Source of the DNA: Hirudo medicinalis
Lineage: Eukaryota; Annelida; Clitellata; Hirudinida; Hirudinidae
Assembly: GCA_011800805.1 (NCBI GenBank)
Contig: MPNW01000347.1
Coordinates: 58,455 to 70,005, forward strand
Length of the DNA: 11,551 nt
Direction of reading: 5' to 3'
Within the stretch, counting starts at the first letter, position 1. Each line of letters begins with the position of its first letter. The position numbers were made by a program, and so were the translations under genes. The notes beneath the pieces were generated by a model. That model had not been told where the DNA came from. It searched no databases and saw only the letters and a list, made by a program, of their open reading frames with translations. Below are positions 7,901 to 11,551 of this stretch, in pieces.

Positions 7901-8447
7901 TCTTATAAATATCAAGACATCATATTTGTCACCAATGTTATATTATTCCTTTTACCAATTCCATTGCCATTATCAGGAATTGCATTATCTTCTTCCTTAC
8001 GACTGGATCAACGTGTTTGAAAAGCTTCTGTTCAGGGTTTATGTGTCGGCCCCTCCAACTGTGACTATTTCCTCAGATGGTATTTTGGCTACTACAATTG
8101 CTTCTATTGAGATACGTCCTACCAATCGCAAACCAGGTTCAAATCACCACATTAACGTCACTTTCTCTGGCTCTGTCTTATTTGACATTTCGCTGACCTG
8201 GTATTTTCAAAGTCTTAAACTCAGTTTGAAGGATTTTGATTTCAAAGCTTTGAGCTCCCCTGATCCAGAATTTAATTTGAATGAACTTGATAAACTCATT
8301 GCCTTCTACAAAGAGCTATACATAAAGCACATCAGAAATGACTTTGTTGTGCTAATCCCTTTGTTCAGTGAGCCCTATTTGAAAACGGCAAAGCTGACTG
8401 TTCAGGACAAGTTTTTCCAAGTGTCAGGTAAACTTGCCCACTTCTGA
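4890..8447 (+). CDS. BPI/LBP-like secreted lipid-binding protein, six coding exons
   Basis: Exons are 4890-4944, 5321-5481, 5780-6081, 6853-7078, 7624-7752 and 7977-8447; they join in frame to 447 residues. BPI/LBP/CETP proteins are usually near 450-490. Residues 1-18 are a signal peptide (MAMTCKLLLALVLFQEVL). The N-terminal TULIP barrel carries family landmarks: PGLDFVLTHSGL, HYLAFWKTR then ISDVNLPAP, GKGIKIDVNG and a Trp at 106. Cys151 and Cys189 are the only cysteines of the mature chain and match the family's single disulfide (Cys135-Cys175 in human BPI). The C-terminal barrel holds FGVAISEEVLNSAV, VYVSAPPTVTISSDG and KLTVQDKFFQVSGKL. Sequons at N37, N96, N130, N222, N278 and N351 fit secretion. 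Known relatives bind lipids such as LPS or sterol esters; the ligand here is unknown. The donor at 5482 and acceptor at 5779 are weak, but the homology across that junction is good. No in-frame stop is seen. Confidence 0.88.
4945..5320 (+). other. intron 2 of the BPI-like gene
   Basis: Starts with GTAAGT and ends at TTCAAG (or six bases earlier at TTAG). AT-rich filler; no other feature seen. Confidence 0.7.
5321..5481 (+). CDS. BPI-like coding exon 2
   Basis: It codes residues 20-72, the start of the N-terminal barrel. Two in-frame acceptors six bases apart (after 5314 and after 5320) would differ by two residues next to the signal cleavage site. The donor AGG|GTTTGC is weak. I chose it because the join to the next exon restores the family's alignment. 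Confidence 0.75.
5482..5779 (+). other. intron 3 of the BPI-like gene
   Basis: Begins with the weak donor GTTTGC and ends with a pyrimidine-poor acceptor. A T-rich tract fills 5560-5640. No other feature seen. Confidence 0.6.
5780..6081 (+). CDS. BPI-like coding exon 3
   Basis: It codes residues 73-172, with the conserved Trp and the first disulfide Cys. It starts after AACAATCAG with a TACTAA branch-like site 22-27 bases upstream. Using the stronger-looking acceptor 32 bases earlier (TTTTTCATAG) would put a TAA in frame. It ends in phase 2 at AG|GTTAGT. Confidence 0.78.
6082..6852 (+). other. intron 4 of the BPI-like gene
   Basis: Starts GTTAGT and ends TTTTTAG. It holds two near-identical 15-mers, GCGCTGTGATTGGTC (6459-6473) and GCACTATGATTGGTC (6573-6587), possibly an old element remnant. 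The open frame at 6677-6852 only extends exon 4 backwards and has no family similarity. Confidence 0.7.
6853..7078 (+). CDS. BPI-like coding exon 4
   Basis: It codes residues 173-248, including the second disulfide Cys (in WEEDTCGAI) and an amphipathic stretch ending the first barrel. The acceptor TTTGTTTTTAG is strong and the donor AAG|GTTGGT good. Phases match both neighbours. Confidence 0.88.
7294..7494 (-). mobile_element. tRNA-derived SINE
   Basis: Read on the minus strand it has a tRNA-like head with an A box TAGCTCAGAGGG (plus-strand 7464-7475) and a degenerate B box around TTTTCGAAACC (7407-7418). The two strands of a 7-bp acceptor stem (GTGCAAG at 7483-7477, CTTGCAC at 7403-7397) still pair. 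A GC-rich tail with a repeated motif follows, then a 14-base poly(A) (plus-strand T run 7295-7308). It is flanked by TATGATCCATTT (7282-7293) and TATGATCTATTT (7495-7506), a 12-bp target-site duplication with one mismatch. It would depend on a LINE for movement. It lies antisense to the BPI-like gene. Confidence 0.85.
7315..7389 (-). repeat. duplicated tail motif of the SINE
   Basis: The 14-mer ATTTATATAGCGCC occurs at 7315-7328 and 7359-7372. Each copy is followed by GGGGCGCTT (7345-7353 and 7381-7389). Each unit can form a small stem from AGCGCC and GGCGCT. The spacer differs between units (16 versus 8 bases). Confidence 0.85.
7624..7752 (+). CDS. BPI-like coding exon 5
   Basis: It codes residues 249-291 (DINMEVPTDE...SFVRDLQ), the start of the C-terminal domain with the AISEEVLNSAV helix. 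The acceptor CTTTCACAG and donor CAA|GTGAGT are both good, and both ends are phase 0. Its 5' intron carries the SINE. Confidence 0.88.
7753..7976 (+). other. intron 6 of the BPI-like gene
   Basis: Starts GTGAGT and ends with a pyrimidine-containing acceptor TATCAG. AT-rich filler. Confidence 0.75.
7977..8447 (+). CDS. BPI-like terminal coding exon
   Basis: It codes residues 292-447 after acceptor CCATTATCAG and stops at TGA 8445-8447. The ending QVSGKLAHF fits the family's final strand. A possible cryptic donor (CAG|GTAAAC at 8428) exists close to the stop but no partner exon is apparent. Confidence 0.88.
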   Translation, partial: ELHYLLPYDWINVFEKLLFRVYVSAPPTVTISSDGILATTIASIEIRPTNRKPGSNHHINVTFSGSVLFDISLTWYFQSLKLSLKDFDFKALSSPDPEFNLNELDKLIAFYKELYIKHIRNDFVVLIPLFSEPYLKTAKLTVQDKFFQVSGKLAHF

Positions 8448-8540
8448 CTATGCTGACAGTAAAACATTGCCTGGTGACGGTGGACTTAACTTTTTCTTTT
8501 GTTGCACTTATAACTCAAATGAACATTTGATCTTCATTGC

Positions 8541-8546
8541 AATAAA
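8541..8546 (+). terminator. polyadenylation signal of the BPI-like gene
   Basis: AATAAA lies 94 bases after the stop codon, a normal distance for a compact 3' UTR, and T-rich sequence follows. Confidence 0.65.
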
Positions 8547-9092
8547 AATAAATTTCAAACCATTTATTTGTTATGTTTTATAACGAATTTCCAAACAATG
8601 AGATATTAAATCTAAGAGGTTGAATTCAGTTTAAAATATTACGATAAACTTTCGTGAAATTTAGAATTGTCTAAAACAGTATAATTTAATATAGAATAAA
8701 TTGAAAAAGAACAGTTAGAACAAAAAGAGGGAGAAAGAATTTTTTGTTGCTGCTTGATTTTGCTGTTTGAATGTTTGAGACTTGCATTGATGTTTGCTAG
8801 TGCACTGTGCACTAGTTAGTTCTTTTTATAAATTTCGAATATGGATGCTTGGACTCATTGGTTGAAAGAGCTTAAGCTTTGATTGCAAATTTGAAGTTCA
8901 TAATTGATACAAATAAGAGAAATATAAGAAACCGGTTCCACGACAATAGCGCACATTGAACTTAATAGAACAAATTATTTAAAATTGATCTTCGATGCAC
9001 AAATATTCAAACTCGTGACGAGTTTAATGTTTTGAATTCGTATAAAATATCAATTCGTATCTTTCCACACCCGCGCAGCTATAAATAATAGC
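8547..9092. other. intergenic, no gene seen
   Basis: AT-rich and without a long open frame on either strand. The only clear structure is the dyad at 8797-8815. Confidence 0.6.
8797..8815. repeat. 19-base perfect dyad
   Basis: CTAGTGCAC and GTGCACTAG are perfect 9-base inverted copies around a single T. This could be a protein-binding dyad or chance. Confidence 0.7.
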
Positions 9093-9847
9093 TTGTGTTC
9101 AACACCTGTGCCAAATTTGGTAATTCTTTTCCTCCTTGCATCTACTTTCTTTTACAAAAATCTGCCAAATTATTCTAAAATGCTTGATGTACTAAAGTAT
9201 CTGCTTCCAAGCCTGGTTCCACAGGAAGTTTTGATTGATTTTGAAAAGACCTGTATCAGTGCAATTAACATTGCTTTCCCAAACACAGAGGTCAAGGGAT
9301 GTTATTTTCACTCGTGCCAAAATCTCACCAGAAAAGTCAACAAGTTGGCTTGAAAATTGAGTTTGAATCAGACATTGAAGTTAAAATCCCTTGCTGTGTT
9401 GGCCTTTCTGTCAAGCAATGAAGTTAGAGTAGTTTTTGGTGTACTTGCAGATTCTTTTCCAGATGAAGACAAATTCAATGAAATTTTGACATACTTATTC
9501 TCTATGTACATTGAAGGTGCAGCTGAAAGAGATCCACAATTTCCTATCAGAGTTTGGAATCATCATGAAGCTGCTGTTGAAAGATCTTCCAAAGCAACCA
9601 ACTCTATTTTCCAGTGTTGCATCCAAGTGTCTGGTCCTTACTTGATGGGCTTGAAAGGGATCTTGCGTGCCACAAACACACATTGGAAAAAGCCAGAGTA
9701 GCACAGCCAGAGGTGAAGAAGAAATATGAAGCTCCACATGTCCAAGTTGCTCAAATTGTACAGAAGGGTTATCAAGAAGAGCAAGATAAACTTCGTTTTT
9801 TGAGGCTAATTTGCAACAATTTTTTTTTATTGCAATGGTTTATGTAA
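9093..9847 (+). pseudogene. MULE (Mutator-like) transposase remnant
   Basis: The plus strand keeps landmarks of MULE transposases in order. KMLDVLKYLLPSLVPQEVLI leads into D-F-E-K (second catalytic Asp at 9237-9239), then GCYFHSCQNLTRKV (C-x2-H). LAVLAFLSSNEV, PQFPIRVWN, HPSVWSLLDGLER and a Lys/Glu-rich tail ending near 9847 follow. The first catalytic Asp region is missing upstream. A TGA interrupts the frame at 9351-9353; conserved residues move to a second frame for about 15 codons and return. The usual N-N-S/A-V-E-G-W-H motif is deleted after ERSSKATNSI (about 9608), with a final frame change. No terminal inverted repeats or target duplications are visible. A possible polyadenylation signal lies at 9918-9923. 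Dead copy; it would have cut and pasted DNA in the nucleus. Confidence 0.85.
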
Positions 9848-10218
9848 ATTTAAGGTTATTCATGTCACTTGCCTGTTTACCCTGTTTTAATTTCACATAC
9901 TTTTTTTAATATGTTGTAATAAACGACGGTCTCAATACATGCTGAATTTATTGATGGATTTATTCAGTTCACAAATTGGTGGTGCAATCTTGGACGAAAA
10001 TATCGGGCCCCTATGTTATGTCAATTTGGTAATGGAAAAGCAAAAAATAAAGGTCGTGATTGTAAAATTTAAATATTTTAAAATATTTTAACCCCTGGAC
10101 ACTAAGCACCAGCAATTTTTCAGAATTAAAAGCTTCAAGCTGGAGTAATTAAAAAACATGTTAATAAAACGTTTTGTGAAAAAACAGTTTTAAAAACCAT
10201 TAGAATTGAGCTTCTTTA
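9848..10218. other. intergenic, no gene seen
   Basis: AT-rich, with a repeated AAATATTTTA (10071-10090) that forms short palindromes. An AATAAA at 9918-9923 may belong to the MULE remnant. No coding signal. Confidence 0.55.
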
Positions 10219-10226
10219 CAAAAAAC
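10219..10226. repeat. left 8-bp target-site duplication of the hAT element
   Basis: CAAAAAAC directly before the terminal repeat, identical to 11125-11132. Confidence 0.9.
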
Positions 10227-10299
10227 TAGGGCTGCGGAAATAATCGATTAATCGTTAAAATTTTTAATCGGTTAAAATTTCCTTAATCGAATAATCGGA
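10227..10299 (+). repeat. 5' terminal inverted repeat and subterminal AATCG repeats
   Basis: The first ten bases match the inverted right end exactly. Five AATCG copies follow within about 60 bases, some inside TTAATCG. hAT transposases are known to bind short subterminal repeats of this sort. Confidence 0.75.
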
Positions 10300-10406
10300 A
10301 ATTTTTAAATTTATTTTTATTAATAATTTTGTAATAGTCCTCTTTTTGGTTACTTACTTTTCCCCCGCATTATCATTGTTATTTAGTTATAACAAAGTAA
10401 ACAACA

Positions 10407-10830
10407 ATGGCGAGTACTGAAGACAACGTGGAAGTTAAGCATTTCAGATGATGGACCACGGACAGCTCTTCAAAACCAGGCCTACAACTTGGCCAGTCGA
10501 CGTACAATCGACACTGTGATTGCTAAGATGTACAAAGAGAAGTTAACAGAGCATAAGAAAGTTTAATGACTTCACAACAGAATTGAAGGCATTGATGCTT
10601 TGCCAGCATTACAAATGGCTGTGGCCGTAAATCCACGTTACAAGAAGCTCACATTTCTAAGAAGATCAAAACGAGAAGCAGTATGGACAGCATCGCTAAC
10701 TGCATTCAGAGCCTTCTATGATCGAAAACATCGAGTAGGACGTCCATCAGAAGAAAACACAAGATCACCAGTGCCGAAGAGACGAACACTTACTCTGTTG
10801 CTGAGTGACTCTGAATCGCAGTCCTCAGCT
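10407..10830 (+). pseudogene. hAT transposase fragments inside the non-autonomous element
   Basis: The frame opens at ATG 10407 (MASTEDNVEVKHF) and stops after 13 codons. A second piece (LASRRTIDTVIAKMYKEK) resembles the segment that follows the BED finger. From 10567 the sequence jumps to the C-terminal third (ALQMAVAVNPRYKK, SKREAVWTA, AFRAFYDRKHR, LLLSDSESQSS) and runs into the ATT repeat. The WNSTY core and the hATC dimerisation motif are both gone. It matches the minus-strand relic at 1985-2262 closely, including 43 identical bases (10788-10830 against 1985-2027). Confidence 0.88.
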
Positions 10831-10861
10831 ATTATTATTATTATTATTATACATTATTATT
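10831..10861. repeat. ATT microsatellite in the hAT 3' part
   Basis: A run of ATT units (10831-10850) with a short interruption and further ATT units to 10861. It sits where the hATC-coding part has been lost. Confidence 0.9.
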
Positions 10862-11016
10862 AATTCCCGTTTTTTCTCAAATTTTAAACAAATAAACGAA
10901 TTTAAAACATGTTTGTATTAAGTTAAGTCATTGATTGTTTTAGCTAACTAGAGTCGGGCGATTGTGTGAGGTGTATACTGACTAATGCAGATCAGCTAAA
11001 AGTAGGCGAAATATAT

Positions 11017-11096
11017 GTATATTGTATATGTTTTATATATTATATTATATTATATTATATATATGTTATATATATTATATATAAATACGTTATATT
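11017..11096. repeat. TA-rich low-complexity tract
   Basis: Alternating TATAT, TTATA and ATATA units near the 3' end of the hAT element, able to form many small hairpins. Confidence 0.85.
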
Positions 11097-11124
11097 TAAT
11101 CGAATTTGATCGTTCGCAGCCCTA
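11094..11124 (-). repeat. 3' terminal inverted repeat of the hAT element
   Basis: Its inverted sequence begins TAGGGCTGCG like the left end, and it also carries TTTAATCGAA. Confidence 0.85.
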
Positions 11125-11132
11125 CAAAAAAC
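11125..11132. repeat. right 8-bp target-site duplication of the hAT element
   Basis: CAAAAAAC directly after the terminal repeat, identical to 10219-10226. Confidence 0.9.
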
Positions 11133-11420
11133 CAAACCAAAGTGTTGGGTAAAACCCTTCGCGCACATAACGCGCTACATATTATGCATGTTTCCTTGTA
11201 AACACATACTATCTAACTTCAACTAATTCAAATTGATTTTTATTTTAAAAGAAAAGTTTAAACATATTGTCAAGAGTAATATAAAGATTAGTTATATTAA
11301 CAGTTTGAAATTTCTTTCCTATAAACACCGGCGAACGTTTCCCTCAGTTGATAATTTTATGCAAAGAGAGCCTGCAAAGAGAAGAGTAACAATACAATAA
11401 GAAAAATTCGGAATTTATGA
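11133..11420. other. intergenic, no gene seen
   Basis: AT-rich, with no terminal repeats, RNA gene or long open frame recognised. Confidence 0.55.
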
Positions 11421-11529
11421 GAGGCATGGAATGTCAATGATCTATCAACAGACCAGAGATTACTGCTAGAATACATGTTAAGGGTCTCCACTGGGACTAT
11501 GAACAATAAGTTCATGAAGAAGAAAATTG
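11421..11529 (+). CDS. possible exon at the right edge
   Basis: After a TGA at 11418-11420 the frame is open (EAWNVNDLSTDQRLLLEYML, then RVSTGTMNNKFMKKKI) and ends in a G before a fair donor, GTTAGT (11530). The residues look protein-like, with an amphipathic stretch, but no acceptor is certain and I recognise no family. It could equally be chance in AT-rich DNA. Confidence 0.22.
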
Positions 11530-11551
11530 GTTAGTGTTATTATTTTATTGA

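Larger units (their letters stand above)
10227..11124 (+). mobile_element. non-autonomous hAT transposon with intact ends
   Basis: The 898-bp element begins TAGGGCTGCG and ends with the exact inverted copy CGCAGCCCTA. The inverted repeats continue imperfectly, both containing TCGATTAA a little further in. It is flanked on both sides by CAAAAAAC (10219-10226 and 11125-11132), a perfect 8-bp target-site duplication, which is the hAT hallmark. Inside are pieces of a transposase in the normal order, joined by deletions: an ATG-led N-terminus (10407), a SRRTIDTVIAKMYKEK segment (about 10498-10545), and a C-terminal part at 10567-10830. Then come an ATT run and a TATA-rich tract. It cannot make transposase but its ends could be moved by a related active enzyme. 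Confidence 0.92.

Noticed and set aside
10071..10090. AAATATTTTA palindromes as a regulatory or origin site
   Set aside because: Simple AT-rich sequence; similar short palindromes occur by chance throughout the window.

Overview
This window reads as animal nuclear DNA. One protein gene is split by six introns (five within its coding part), and around it lie broken copies of at least five kinds of transposable element. The sequence is AT-rich by eye, genes are sparse, and there is no bacterial-style gene packing. A nematode, perhaps of the Trichinella/Trichuris/mermithid side of the phylum, is my best guess. It rests on the flavour of the gag-pol retroelement, on a secreted BPI/LBP-like gene and on the transposon mix. 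It is an inference and I could not test it.

Left part (1-3240), everything on the minus strand. A Ty3/gypsy-type LTR retrotransposon runs off the left edge. Reading from its 5' end it has a 166-bp LTR (1498-1663), a tRNA-Ser-type primer binding site (1478-1495), a gag remnant with a zinc knuckle, a protease remnant with its D-S-G-A motif, and the start of reverse transcriptase. It sits directly against the 3' end of a decayed hAT transposase relic (about 1664-2730, BED zinc finger to hATC domain). That looks like a nested insertion into the hAT copy's ATT-rich tail. A second, more decayed gypsy reverse transcriptase fragment follows (2833-3240). From 3240 to 4060 there is AT-rich DNA without a convincing gene.

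Middle (about 4090-8546, plus strand). This is a gene for a secreted lipid-binding protein of the BPI/LBP/CETP (TULIP) superfamily. I reconstruct a TATA box, a non-coding first exon and six coding exons giving 447 residues. They include a signal peptide, exactly two cysteines in the mature protein spaced like the family's conserved disulfide, and six plausible N-glycosylation sites. A tRNA-derived SINE with a poly(A) tail and a target-site duplication sits in intron 5 in antisense orientation.

Right part (8550-11551). After an intergenic stretch comes a decayed Mutator-like (MULE) transposase (9093-9847). Then comes a structurally complete but internally deleted hAT element (10227-11124), with matching terminal inverted repeats and a perfect 8-bp target-site duplication. 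It is closely related to the hAT relic on the left and lies in opposite orientation. The last 400 bases hold at most one possible exon.

The host gene appears to be the only working gene. The transposons are relics, and the non-autonomous hAT element has the cleanest ends. No new multi-gene system is evident. The most informative items are the nested element structure, the inverted hAT pair flanking the gene, the SINE, and the uncertain 5' end and splice choices of the BPI-like gene.
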